Positions 34,862 to 43,306 of a DNA stretch of 64,000 nt are shown here, piece after piece. A program made the translations under genes and the position numbers. A model generated the notes under the pieces. That model saw only the letters and a list, made by a program, of their open reading frames with translations. It had not been told where the DNA came from and did not search any database. The stretch lies in the NCBI RefSeq assembly GCF_001517625.2, contig NZ_LN999827.1:143348-207347 (forward strand). The letters are read 5' to 3'. How positions within the stretch are numbered: the stretch's first letter is position 1; each line of letters opens with the position of its first letter. Source of the DNA: Clostridium sp. AT4 (GTDB lineage Bacteria; Bacillota; Clostridia; Lachnospirales; Lachnospiraceae).

Positions 34862-35959
34862 ATGATCACCATTAAGCATCCCATTGATTTTCCGGAAACC
34901 TATCCCCTGGACCGGATCGGGCCAAAAGAACAGCTGCTTTTCTTCGATATTGAAACAACCGGATTTTCCGGAGACACTTCCCAGCTCTACCTGATCGGCT
35001 GCGTGTACCATGACGGCTTTGGCTGGAAGCTGATCCAGTGGTTTGCAGATACCAGACAGGCGGAATCAGAACTTTTAGATGCATTTTTTGCCTTTATGAA
35101 ACGTTTTAAAACCCTGATCCACTTTAACGGCGACCGGTTTGACATTCCCTATCTGGAAAAATGCTGCTGCAGGCTGGGTCTTTCCCACAGCTTTGAAGGC
35201 ATGGAAAGTATGGATATCTACAAAAAAATCCGTCCTTACCGGAAGCTTCTGGGATTAGAAAGCATGAAGCAGAAGGCCATTGAGCAGTTTTTAGGCATTT
35301 CCCGTGAGGATAAGTACACTGGAGGACAGTTAATTGAGGTCTACCGCGATTATCTGCACACCCATGAAAAATCGCTCTATGATCTGCTGATCCTTCACAA
35401 TGAGGATGATTTAAAGGGAATGCCCGCTATCCTTCCCATTTTAAGCTATGCAGATTTCTTTTCATCCCCTCTTTTCCCTCAGGCTCCTGAATTATGGGAG
35501 GGTGACTGTACAGAGCCCACGGACACGCCCCTTCTGCATCTTATGGGTACCGGCTCTGTTTCTGTTCCCGTTCCGCTGGAATATTCTTCCGGTCCGGTGA
35601 GTCTGGAGCTATATGAAAATAAAGCCGTCTGCACCATCCGCCTCTGCCGCGGCTGCCTTAAATATTTTTATCCCGATTATAAGGATTACTACTATCTCCC
35701 CTTTGAAGACACAGCCGTCCATAAAAGCGTAGGGGAGTATGTAGATCGGTCTGCCCGGAAAAAGGCCACTGCCCGAACCTGCTACACAAAAAAAGAGGGC
35801 CTGTTCCTCCCTCAGTTTGGCCCCTTTAAGGAACCTTCCTTCCGGGAGGATTACAAGTCCCCTCTCACCTATGTGCTTTATGATGACTCGCTGTTTTCAC
35901 AGCCCCAGGCCGCAGATACCTACTTCAGTCAGCTCTTTTGCTGGCTTTTGGAACAGTAG
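34862..35959 (+). CDS. RNase H-fold exonuclease, YprB-like
   Basis: 365-aa predicted 3'-5' exonuclease of the DEDD superfamily. ExoI is FDIETTG, ExoII HFNGDRFDIPYL, and ExoIII LLILHNEDDLKGM, so the acidic residues needed for two metal ions are present. The C-terminal 130 residues show no known domain. The Firmicute homologue YprB is usually encoded beside a DEAD/DEAH helicase, which is absent here. The ATG at 34862 follows AGAAAGGAA; the longer frame from 34745 overlaps the ruvA promoter region. Divergent from ruvA. Confidence 0.85.
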   Translation: MITIKHPIDFPETYPLDRIGPKEQLLFFDIETTGFSGDTSQLYLIGCVYHDGFGWKLIQWFADTRQAESELLDAFFAFMKRFKTLIHFNGDRFDIPYLEKCCCRLGLSHSFEGMESMDIYKKIRPYRKLLGLESMKQKAIEQFLGISREDKYTGGQLIEVYRDYLHTHEKSLYDLLILHNEDDLKGMPAILPILSYADFFSSPLFPQAPELWEGDCTEPTDTPLLHLMGTGSVSVPVPLEYSSGPVSLELYENKAVCTIRLCRGCLKYFYPDYKDYYYLPFEDTAVHKSVGEYVDRSARKKATARTCYTKKEGLFLPQFGPFKEPSFREDYKSPLTYVLYDDSLFSQPQAADTYFSQLFCWLLEQ

Positions 35960-35970
35960 GGCTGAAAACA

Positions 35971-36582
35971 TTACGGGTGATGAAAAATCCCCTCTAACAG
36001 AGCTCCGGCTGCGGTAAAAAGAAGCAGAAGAAAAAAAGCTGCCAGATGAAGACGGTGTTCCCGTCCTCCGGCCCAGCCTGCAAGGACTGCCCAGGTAATC
36101 CCATAAATCACCCCCTGTGGAAACAAAAGCCAGAGAAACACTGGAAGTCCCCAGACGCCCTTTTCCAATGTGAGAAAAGCCAAGGCCCCGGAAAGGCACA
36201 TTCCGCCCCAGCAGGTAATGCAGCCAAAAAAGAAGGGGCTGCAGATCGTTAGACCTGCCACCCATCCTGCAGTCATCTGAAGCAGCCGCTTTGCCAGCAG
36301 ACTCACAACGCCGGCTTCCTTCATTGCCTGTTCCAGCCCCCCATCTTTCAATGTCTCTGTCAGGCAGGAAATCATCCCCTTCCCCCAGAGGTCCTCCCTG
36401 CCTTCTCCTGCAAGCAAGCCCCTTCCCAGTGCTCCTTCTCCAAATAAAAGCACAACGGCTGTTCCCCCTATGATCCCGGCTCCAAAGCAGAATATAAGCC
36501 AGTCCTCATAGGAAAAACGCCGCTGTCTGAAAGCTGTCACCGTTCTGGCTGCCAGCGCCATTTTTTTCCCTCTGATCTTCAT
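35971..36582 (-). CDS. Polytopic membrane protein, possibly SpoIIM-like
   Basis: 203-aa protein with four to five predicted helices, at about residues 28-48, 103-122, 127-145, 148-170 and 178-196. No catalytic motif was recognised. The Gly/aromatic-rich core (GCITCWGGMCLSGALAFL; LFPQGVIYGITWAVLAGW) recalls the stage II sporulation protein M family. In related clostridia spoIIM lies near an ADP-ribose pyrophosphatase gene, and one is located just upstream here. The call therefore rests on topology and neighbourhood more than on sequence identity. It converges on the yprB-like gene with 11 bases between. Confidence 0.5.
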   Translation of the reverse strand: MKIRGKKMALAARTVTAFRQRRFSYEDWLIFCFGAGIIGGTAVVLLFGEGALGRGLLAGEGREDLWGKGMISCLTETLKDGGLEQAMKEAGVVSLLAKRLLQMTAGWVAGLTICSPFFFGCITCWGGMCLSGALAFLTLEKGVWGLPVFLWLLFPQGVIYGITWAVLAGWAGGREHRLHLAAFFLLLLFTAAGALLEGIFHHP

Positions 36583-36642
36583 TCCCGTTTCTCCCTGTTT
36601 CCCCTTAAAACAGGTGTATGCGGCCGGAGGGATCCGTATGTA

Positions 36643-36799
36643 TCAGGGAGTCTCCCAGTACAGGATTCCGTTTCGGTTCTCTCTTAAGGCAAAGTCCTCA
36701 TCATAGAGGTATTCCAGACAGGAAAATACGAATTTCATCCACACCGGCTCCCGTGCTGTACAGTTTCACTTCATAAATTCCCGGCGCACGTTCTTCCAT
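36643..36799 (-). pseudogene. Small unrecognised ORF, possibly frameshifted
   Basis: An ATG at 36799 behind an AGGGTGAGCAGG site opens MEERAPGIYEVKLYSTGAGVDE and stops after 32 codons. In the next frame, beginning inside it, MKFVFSCLEYLYDEDFALRE continues through ILYWETP to a stop at 36643. A one-base shift near 36735 would fuse them into a small protein of about 50 residues. No family was recognised. It sits between the ADP-ribose pyrophosphatase and SpoIIM-like genes in the same direction. It may be a decayed gene, two overlapping small genes or chance. Confidence 0.3.
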
Positions 36800-36817
36800 C
36801 CTGCTCACCCTTCTGTT

Positions 36818-37399
36818 TTATACAAACTCGTCCTTCTTATCCACACTCCGGTACTTACGTCCGTAAGCCATAATGGCGGCAATGGTCTTTCCGTCTGTGA
36901 TTTTTCCCGTAAAGATCAGCTCCTCTAAATCCTTAAGCTCCCAGGCCTCTACTTCTATGACCTCATCCTCATCCAGATGCTGATGGCTTGGCACCAGATT
37001 GTGGGCAACAAAAATATCAATGGCCTCATCGCAGAAGGCTACCGTAGTATTAACACTGATCAGATATTCCAGTTTTTCTGTCTTAAAGCCCGTTTCCTCC
37101 TCCAGTTCCCGGTACGCACACTCAATTTTGGGTTCTTTGGGATCATCCAGCTTTCCTGCCGGGATCTCCAGAGTAAAACGATCCAGTGCGTTTCTGTACT
37201 GGCGCACCATGAGGATTTTTCCTTCATCCGTTACCGGCAGCACTGCCGCAGCTCCGTCATGGTGGATATAGTCCCAATGGGCCTCATGGCCGTTGGCAAG
37301 AACCGTATCCTCGTAAATCTTTAAAATATTTCCCTGATATTTTAGCTGCCGGTCCAGACGAATCACCGGCATTCCTTCATTTTCTGGTTTCTGTGCCAT
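36818..37399 (-). CDS. ADP-ribose pyrophosphatase (Nudix, NudF-like)
   Basis: 193-aa Nudix hydrolase. The box AGKLDDPKEPKIECAYRELEEETGF near residue 82 matches the ADP-ribose pyrophosphatase type, including the preceding MVRQYRNALDRFTLEIPAG that marks this subfamily. It would cleave ADP-ribose to AMP and ribose-5-phosphate in the cytoplasm. A GGGGAGG site lies before the ATG. It follows proC by 13 bases and probably shares its transcript. Confidence 0.9.
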   Translation of the reverse strand: MAQKPENEGMPVIRLDRQLKYQGNILKIYEDTVLANGHEAHWDYIHHDGAAAVLPVTDEGKILMVRQYRNALDRFTLEIPAGKLDDPKEPKIECAYRELEEETGFKTEKLEYLISVNTTVAFCDEAIDIFVAHNLVPSHQHLDEDEVIEVEAWELKDLEELIFTGKITDGKTIAAIMAYGRKYRSVDKKDEFV

Positions 37400-37412
37400 G
37401 TTTTTTCCTCCC

Positions 37413-38210
37413 CTATTTCATTTTCTGGCATTTTTCATAGCAGGCGTCTGCCGCTTTGATCACTGCATTGCGAAATCCAAATTCTTCCAGAGCAGATACT
37501 CCCGCAATGGTGGTTCCGCCCGGAGAGCAGACCTCATCCTTTAACTGCCCCGGATGCTTTCCCGTTTCCAGTACCATTTTCGCGCTTCCAAGAACGGTCT
37601 GGGCTGCCATTTCACAGGCTGTTTTACGGGGAAGCCCATATTTCACACCGCTGTCTGCCAGTGCCTCGATAAACATGTATACAAAGGCCGGAGAGCAGCC
37701 GCTGACGCAGCCCACAGCCTCCATCTGGCTCTCCTCTATCAGCTCCACGCCGCCACAGCTTTTAAAGACCGCGCAGATCTGCTCCTTTTCCTCCTCTGTA
37801 AATGGATCAGTGCCAAAGGCGATCCCCGTCATTCCCGCTCCCAGCATAGCCGGAGTATTTGGCATGGCCCGCACCACACGGATCTCATCTCCCAGCCGCT
37901 CCTTTAAACTGGAAATGGTCTGTCCCGGAGCCAAGGAGATCACCACCTGATCCTCCTCTAATACCTCGCGGATCTCATCAAATACTACATCAAAATACTG
38001 GGGCTTAACCGCAAGGATCAGATATTTGCAGCTCTGCGCGCAGGCCCGGTTGGACTCTGCATGAGGCACGCCGGTAGCTTCTGTAACCGCAGCCATCTTT
38101 TCTGCATGAGCTGCCGTAAAAATAAATCTTCCCGGCTCACAGGTCTTTAAAAGACCGTGCAGGATCGCCAGGCCCATATTTCCCATTCCGATAAAACCGA
38201 TCTCAGCCAT
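37413..38210 (-). CDS. proC: Pyrroline-5-carboxylate reductase
   Basis: 265-aa enzyme making proline from pyrroline-5-carboxylate with NAD(P)H. The N-terminal Rossmann fold reads IGFIGMGNMGLAILHGLL. VVRAMPNTPAMLGAGMTGIA is the conserved central block and DEVCSPGGTTIAGVSALEE near the C-terminus is the ProC signature. Length is normal. AAGGAGG precedes the ATG. It lies between lysA-like and Nudix genes, 12 and 13 bases apart respectively, so an amino-acid operon of three genes is likely. Confidence 0.95.
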   Translation of the reverse strand: MAEIGFIGMGNMGLAILHGLLKTCEPGRFIFTAAHAEKMAAVTEATGVPHAESNRACAQSCKYLILAVKPQYFDVVFDEIREVLEEDQVVISLAPGQTISSLKERLGDEIRVVRAMPNTPAMLGAGMTGIAFGTDPFTEEEKEQICAVFKSCGGVELIEESQMEAVGCVSGCSPAFVYMFIEALADSGVKYGLPRKTACEMAAQTVLGSAKMVLETGKHPGQLKDEVCSPGGTTIAGVSALEEFGFRNAVIKAADACYEKCQKMK

Positions 38211-38222
38211 TTTAAGACCTCC

Positions 38223-39491
38223 TTATTCTGCATCCTTTAGTATGTTACAAAAATCAAAGGTAGCGAAGTAATCCTTTGGCGTCTCTGCCCTCCGGATCAT
38301 TTCTGCCGAGCCGTCTTCTTTTAAAAGAAGCTCTGCTGATCTTAATTTTCCATTGTAATTATATCCCATGGCAAAACCGTGGGCTCCAGTATCATGGATC
38401 ACCAGCAGATCACCCTTTTCAATCTCAGGCAGCATCCGGTCAATGGCAAATTTATCATTATTTTCGCACAGGGAACCCACTATATCATACATATGGTCAC
38501 AGGGTGCATTTTCCTTTCCCATCACCGTAATATGATGGTAGGCGCCGTACATGGCGGGACGCATCAGGTTTACCGCACAGGCGTCTACACCCACATACTC
38601 TTTATGGGTATGCTTCTCATGGATGGCCTTTGTAACCAGACAGCCATAGGGGCCCAGCATAAAACGGCCCAGCTCTGTGCACAGCGCTACATCACCCATA
38701 CCCGCAGGCACCAAAACCTCCTCATAGACCTGCCGCACCCCTTCGCCGATGGCGCGGATATCATTAGGCTCCTGATCCGGACGGTAAGGAATGCCGATAC
38801 CTCCGGAAAGATTGATAAAGGAAATATGAGCCCCCGTTTCCTCATGGAGGCGGACTGCCAGCTCAAACAGGATCTTTGCCAGCATGGGGTAATACTCATT
38901 TGTCACCGTGTTGCTTGCCAAAAAGGCATGAATGCCGAAATTCTTTGCTCCCTTGGCCTTTAAGATCTTAAATGCCTCAAATATCTGTTCCGTTGTCATA
39001 CCGTACTTGGAATCGCCGGGATTATCCATAATATCATTGCTGATCTTAAAAACACCGCCGGGATTAAAGCGGCAGCTGATGGTCTCAGGAATATACCCCA
39101 GCGTCTGCTCCACACACTCAATATGGGTAATATCATCCAGATTGATGATCGCCCCCAGCTTTGCAGCATAGGCAAATTCCTCCAGAGGCGTATCATTGGA
39201 AGAAAACATGATGTCGTTTCCGGAAAAACCGCAGGCCTTTGACATCATAAGCTCTGTCATGGAGGAGCAGTCCGTACCGCAGCCATACTCCTTTAAAATA
39301 TTTAAAATAAAGGGATTAGGCGTAGCCTTTACCGCAAAGTATTCCTTATATCCCTTATTCCATGAAAATGCCTCCTTTAACTGTCTGGCATTTTCCCTGA
39401 TCCCTTTTTCATCATACAGGTGAAACGGCGTTGGATACGTCTTTGTAATCTCCTCCAACTGCTCTTTTGTAACAAATGGTTTCTTCTCCAC
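38223..39491 (-). CDS. lysA: Diaminopimelate decarboxylase-like PLP enzyme
   Basis: 422-aa alanine-racemase-fold decarboxylase, expected to convert meso-diaminopimelate to lysine. The PLP lysine is in YFAVKATPNPFIL near residue 50. The phosphate-binding ISFINLSGGIGIPY block and the C-terminal dimer-partner motif CTELGRFMLGPYG and GSLCENNDKF follow. It belongs to the divergent clostridial branch, so a related substrate is possible. The frame is open to 39569, but that ATG lies inside the pyk terminator stem. A GTG at 39491 with AAGGAGG nine bases upstream is much better supported. Confidence 0.85.
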   Translation of the reverse strand: MEKKPFVTKEQLEEITKTYPTPFHLYDEKGIRENARQLKEAFSWNKGYKEYFAVKATPNPFILNILKEYGCGTDCSSMTELMMSKACGFSGNDIMFSSNDTPLEEFAYAAKLGAIINLDDITHIECVEQTLGYIPETISCRFNPGGVFKISNDIMDNPGDSKYGMTTEQIFEAFKILKAKGAKNFGIHAFLASNTVTNEYYPMLAKILFELAVRLHEETGAHISFINLSGGIGIPYRPDQEPNDIRAIGEGVRQVYEEVLVPAGMGDVALCTELGRFMLGPYGCLVTKAIHEKHTHKEYVGVDACAVNLMRPAMYGAYHHITVMGKENAPCDHMYDIVGSLCENNDKFAIDRMLPEIEKGDLLVIHDTGAHGFAMGYNYNGKLRSAELLLKEDGSAEMIRRAETPKDYFATFDFCNILKDAE

Positions 39492-39530
39492 AGCAAATTT
39501 CCTCCTTCGTCCGCTTTGCTCCAAAACTGT

Positions 39531-39590
39531 AAAAAGTCTGTCTGAAAGCACAATGTCCTTGCCAAACATTGTACTCCCGGGCAGACTTCT
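39531..39590 (-). terminator. Rho-independent terminator of pyk
   Basis: On the minus strand AAGTCTG pairs with CAGACtt, enclosing a perfect ACAATG/CATTGT inner stem, then TTTTT follows. It lies just after the pyk stop codon. Confidence 0.7.
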
Positions 39591-39606
39591 TTGTCCAGTT
39601 CAATTT

Positions 39607-41043
39607 TTAGTTAATTTCTACCACACGCATGATGTTGGTCTGGGCAGCCTCCTCATGGCGTCTCGCATAGCTTACCACACCGGCAGTCAGTACAGCCAGC
39701 TTTCCGCTTTCCACGAAATTCTTTTCCTTAAGCTCCTCAATGGAATTTTCGATCAGCTCATCGGTAGAATCTGCGCGGCGGGACCATACGGGAGTTACGC
39801 CCCACTGAAGCTGCATCTGACGTACCGTAGACATACTTGGGGACATTCCCAGGATACGGGCAGCCGGCTTCCACTTGGACAGCATCATAGAGGTAAAGCC
39901 TGTAATACTTGGAACAATGATATAATCAGCGCCGATATCATGGGCAGTGGAAACAGAAGCGCAGCATACAGCGTTAGAAACGTTCTTCATGTTCTCTGCG
40001 CTTACCTTACGCTGGCGGTATGCAGTGTAATCCAGATAGCTTTCTGTCTCCTCAACAATGGAACTCATCATCTTTAACGCCTCAACCGGATACTTACCCA
40101 TGGCAGTCTCGCCGGAAAGCATCACGGCGTCTGTACCGTCATACACAGCGTTTGCAACGTCTGTTACCTCTGCACGGGTCGGTCTTGGGTTACGGATCAT
40201 GGAATCCAGCATCTGGGTTGCAGTAATAACAGTCTTGCAGGCCACATTACACTTGCGGATGATCATCTTCTGAATATTTGGAACCTTCTGAGCCGGGATC
40301 TCAACACCCATGTCGCCACGGGCAACCATGATGCCGTCAGCCTCAGCGATAATCTCATCCAGATTCTCAATTCCCTCTGCATTCTCAATCTTTGCAATTA
40401 CCTTTATGGAAGAGCCTGCCTCATCCAGCATAGCCTTGATCTCCCGGATGCAGTCTGCCGTGCGGACAAAGGAAGCTGCAATAAAATCAAAGCCCTGCTT
40501 GATGCCGAAACGGATATCTTCCTTATCCTTCTCAGTCAGAGCCGGAAGCTTGATGCTTACGTTAGGAACATTTACGCCCTTTCTCTCGCCAAGCTCGCCG
40601 CCGTTTACAACGGTACATACGATATCTGTATCATTTACCTCATTTACCTTTAACTCGATCAGGCCGTCATCGATCAGAATGGTGTTTCCTGCAGAAACGT
40701 CCTCATTTAAGCCGCTGTAATTGATATGGCCGATGGTATCATCGCCAACGATTTCTCTGGTAGTCAGCGTATAGATCTGTCCCTCTTTTAAAGTGACCTT
40801 CTTTCCGTCCTTTAAAATGCCGGTACGGATCTCCGGTCCCTTTGTATCCAGAAGGGCTGCAACCGGAATATCCAGTTCCTTGCGCACTTCCTTTAAGATT
40901 TCCAGACGTCCCAGATGCTCTGCATAATCACCATGAGAAAAGTTAAAGCGGGCAACGTCCATGCCATTCTTTGCCAGCCCCAGCATAACATTCTTGTCAT
41001 TGGTATTGGGACCCATGGTACAGATGATCTTTGTCTTTTTCAT
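39607..41043 (-). CDS. pyk: Pyruvate kinase
   Basis: 478-aa glycolytic enzyme transferring phosphate from phosphoenolpyruvate to ADP. Motifs are canonical: TKIICTMGPNTND at the N-terminus, RFNFSHG, LLDTKGPEIRTG, AKIENAEGIENLDEI with the catalytic Lys, MVARGDMGVEIP and TRAEVTDVANAVYDGTDAVMLSGETAMGKYP. It ends after the standard C-domain, so it lacks the extra C-terminal phosphotransfer-like domain of Bacillus enzymes. GGAGG precedes the ATG, and a terminator follows. Confidence 0.97.
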   Translation of the reverse strand: MKKTKIICTMGPNTNDKNVMLGLAKNGMDVARFNFSHGDYAEHLGRLEILKEVRKELDIPVAALLDTKGPEIRTGILKDGKKVTLKEGQIYTLTTREIVGDDTIGHINYSGLNEDVSAGNTILIDDGLIELKVNEVNDTDIVCTVVNGGELGERKGVNVPNVSIKLPALTEKDKEDIRFGIKQGFDFIAASFVRTADCIREIKAMLDEAGSSIKVIAKIENAEGIENLDEIIAEADGIMVARGDMGVEIPAQKVPNIQKMIIRKCNVACKTVITATQMLDSMIRNPRPTRAEVTDVANAVYDGTDAVMLSGETAMGKYPVEALKMMSSIVEETESYLDYTAYRQRKVSAENMKNVSNAVCCASVSTAHDIGADYIIVPSITGFTSMMLSKWKPAARILGMSPSMSTVRQMQLQWGVTPVWSRRADSTDELIENSIEELKEKNFVESGKLAVLTAGVVSYARRHEEAAQTNIMRVVEIN

Positions 41044-41149
41044 TTTAATCCTCCATTATTAAACGTAAGTTGTGTAAAGCGATCCGGCGCAGGCTTTAAT
41101 ATGTGGGGAAGCTGCTTCCGGGAATTTATGGAAAGAAGCAAAACCCGGA

Positions 41150-42004
41150 CTATTCCTCAGGTTTTTCTCCTTTTTTGACATGTTTGTGCGTGTATAAATG
41201 ATCCATGCAGTACTCATAACTGCCTTCGCATTTGGAACAGTAGCGGAATTCCATCCCAGGGCTGTCCTCTGAGGTGCGTCCGCAGACTGCACAGCGGTGG
41301 GGATTTTTCACCACCCGGATCTTCTCCGTCTTTTTCTGGAACTCTCTGGAACGCTTTTTCTGATAAACCGGGCCTTTTTTTCCAAAGGTAAGCCATCCAA
41401 AAAAGATACCCATAAGAGCGATGCTTAACAGAATCTCTATCCGGTCGATCAGGCTGCCTCTCACAAAAGAATAGATATACATTACCCCTTCAAATACGGC
41501 AATCCAGCTGGACTTTAAGGGAATAAGCATCATAAAAAGCACCTGCATATCCGGAAACATCAGTGCGAACACAAAGAAGAATGAGTACACCAGATAATTG
41601 GGGAACAGCGGCAGAGGCATACCTGTGATCAGGTAGATCAGCACGGAAACAGCCGCATGAAGCAGTACGCCGGATATAATATAACAGTTAAACTTAAACC
41701 GTCCCCAAACCTGCTCTACCAGCAATCCAAAAAGCCGGACACAGTAAATGCCAATGGCATTAAAAATAACAAAGCTGATCGCATCTCCACCCGTAACTGC
41801 CGGCGGATATGCAAGAAACGTTACAATTCTCCAGATCTGCCCCCGGACAACCAGCGCAGGATTCAGGATCAGATAGCCAAAAAACTCCGGAGAAAGCAGA
41901 TATGTCACAACGCCCAGGATCTGCAGGCCGCATACGATGTCAATGATACTGCCTCCCATCATACGCCTCAGACTGCGCTTTGCATTATTTACAAAATGAT
42001 TCAT
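41150..42004 (-). CDS. Rhomboid-like membrane protein lacking catalytic motif, with zinc-ribbon tail
   Basis: 284-aa protein with about six membrane helices in the first 190 residues. The rhomboid loop motif GQIWRIVTF is present, but the catalytic GxSG Ser and partner His are not seen. The tail (about 235-284) carries two CxxC pairs (CAVCGR, CSKC) and further Cys/His, fitting a zinc-binding domain in the cytoplasm. It is therefore an inactive rhomboid (pseudoprotease) or a derlin-like protein. It follows corA by 16 bases in the same direction, so the two may be co-transcribed. Function unknown. Confidence 0.72.
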   Translation of the reverse strand: MNHFVNNAKRSLRRMMGGSIIDIVCGLQILGVVTYLLSPEFFGYLILNPALVVRGQIWRIVTFLAYPPAVTGGDAISFVIFNAIGIYCVRLFGLLVEQVWGRFKFNCYIISGVLLHAAVSVLIYLITGMPLPLFPNYLVYSFFFVFALMFPDMQVLFMMLIPLKSSWIAVFEGVMYIYSFVRGSLIDRIEILLSIALMGIFFGWLTFGKKGPVYQKKRSREFQKKTEKIRVVKNPHRCAVCGRTSEDSPGMEFRYCSKCEGSYEYCMDHLYTHKHVKKGEKPEE

Positions 42005-42020
42005 TTAAAATCCCCTCATT

Positions 42021-42962
42021 TCAAAACAGATCCTTCTTATTAAAAATATACGCCACAATTAAGGACAGGGCCACTGCAAATCCCAGGACGATCCAGAATC
42101 CATAGGGGCTGTCTGCAAAGGGCATCCCCTTTGGCAGCACATTCATGCCGTAAAAGCTCGCTACCATAGTCGGGATGGACAGGACAATGGTCACTGTGGC
42201 CAAAAACTTCATAACAATATTCAGGTTATTGGAAATAACGGAAGCAAAGGTATCCATAGTACCGCTTAAAATTCCATTATAAATACTCGTCATCTCCATG
42301 GCCTGCTTGTTCTCAATGATAACGTCCTCCAAAAGATCTGTATCCTCCGGATATTTCTTGATCTTGTCAAGCTTTAACAGACGCTCCAGCACCACTTCAT
42401 TGGAACGGAGAGACGTGGTAAAGTATACCAGTGATTTCTGCAGCTCCAAAAGCTCGATCAGCTCTTCATTTTTCTGAGCCTGATGAAGTTTGTTTTCGAT
42501 CACTTCGCTCTTCTTGTCAATGATCCTCAAATACTGCAGATACTGAGTGGCATTTTTATAAAGAATCTGCAGGATAAATCTGGTTTTCATAAATGTATGG
42601 AAATCCCTCACCCTGCCGTCCATAAAAGCGCTTAAAATGGGCGTTTCCTCCAGGCAGACCGTGATCAGCACATCCCTGGTAGTAATGATCGCCATAGGGA
42701 TCGTAACAAACCAGTCTTTCCCGTTTCGCTCCTCTATAGATGGTATATCCACCAGGATCAGAGTGTATTCATCCTCTGCCTCAATACGTGAACGCTCTTC
42801 TTCATCCAGAGGCGCTTTTAAATGATCCGGATCAATGCGGCAGGCATCCGCTACATCTATGATTTCAGAAGCGGTAGGGTTCGTAAGAGCGATCCAGCTT
42901 CCGGGCTGCATCTCTTGCTTTTCATGAATCGTACCATCTTCGGTTTTAAAAATCCGTATCAT
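42021..42962 (-). CDS. corA: CorA-family divalent metal ion transporter
   Basis: 313-aa magnesium (or cobalt/nickel) channel. A long cytoplasmic N-terminal funnel domain ends in two C-terminal helices. The first contains the selectivity motif YGMN (in VASFYGMNVLP) near residue 272. The second is followed by the basic end FNKKDLF. The GxN loop sequence after GMN reads LPKGMPFADSPYG. GGGGGAG precedes the ATG. It is the first gene of a two-gene unit with the rhomboid-like protein and is divergent from the giant activase. Confidence 0.93.
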   Translation of the reverse strand: MIRIFKTEDGTIHEKQEMQPGSWIALTNPTASEIIDVADACRIDPDHLKAPLDEEERSRIEAEDEYTLILVDIPSIEERNGKDWFVTIPMAIITTRDVLITVCLEETPILSAFMDGRVRDFHTFMKTRFILQILYKNATQYLQYLRIIDKKSEVIENKLHQAQKNEELIELLELQKSLVYFTTSLRSNEVVLERLLKLDKIKKYPEDTDLLEDVIIENKQAMEMTSIYNGILSGTMDTFASVISNNLNIVMKFLATVTIVLSIPTMVASFYGMNVLPKGMPFADSPYGFWIVLGFAVALSLIVAYIFNKKDLF

Positions 42963-43112
42963 GCGAACTCTCCCCCATTCTGAAATTTTACCCCCCTAAT
43001 TATAGTGACTGCCTACGATTTTGTCAAATGGATTAGAACTCCATTTTACATAAAACGCAATTTTTACAAACATCCTACAATTTATTAACGTTTTTTTAAC
43101 GTTCTTCCCTGA

Positions 43113-43141
43113 TTGTATTTGCCTTGGATTTGTGCTACACT
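43113..43141 (+). promoter_or_regulatory. Predicted promoter of the activase gene, in a 344-bp intergenic region
   Basis: TTGTAT (43113-43118) and TACACT (43136-43141) are 17 bases apart. Downstream, GCAGCCC and GGGGCTGC (43220-43243) form a hairpin in the leader followed by CTCTTT, which could be an attenuator. The rest of 42963-43306 holds AT-rich sequence without a gene. Confidence 0.5.
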
Positions 43142-43306
43142 TTAGCGTGAACATTTTTGTCTGTTGCTTTTGTCACAGTTTTTATACGAATTTTATTATA
43201 AAATATACGCCGAACCAGTGCAGCCCATGTTATTTGGGGCTGCCTCTTTCATACAGAAGAGTCCTGGATCAGACTACAAAGGAGGGCAGGGTCAAAACCC
43301 GTATCT

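Noticed and set aside
38223-39569. Longer start for the lysA-like gene at 39569
   Set aside because: That ATG falls in the pyk terminator stem without a ribosome site, while the GTG at 39491 has AAGGAGG.
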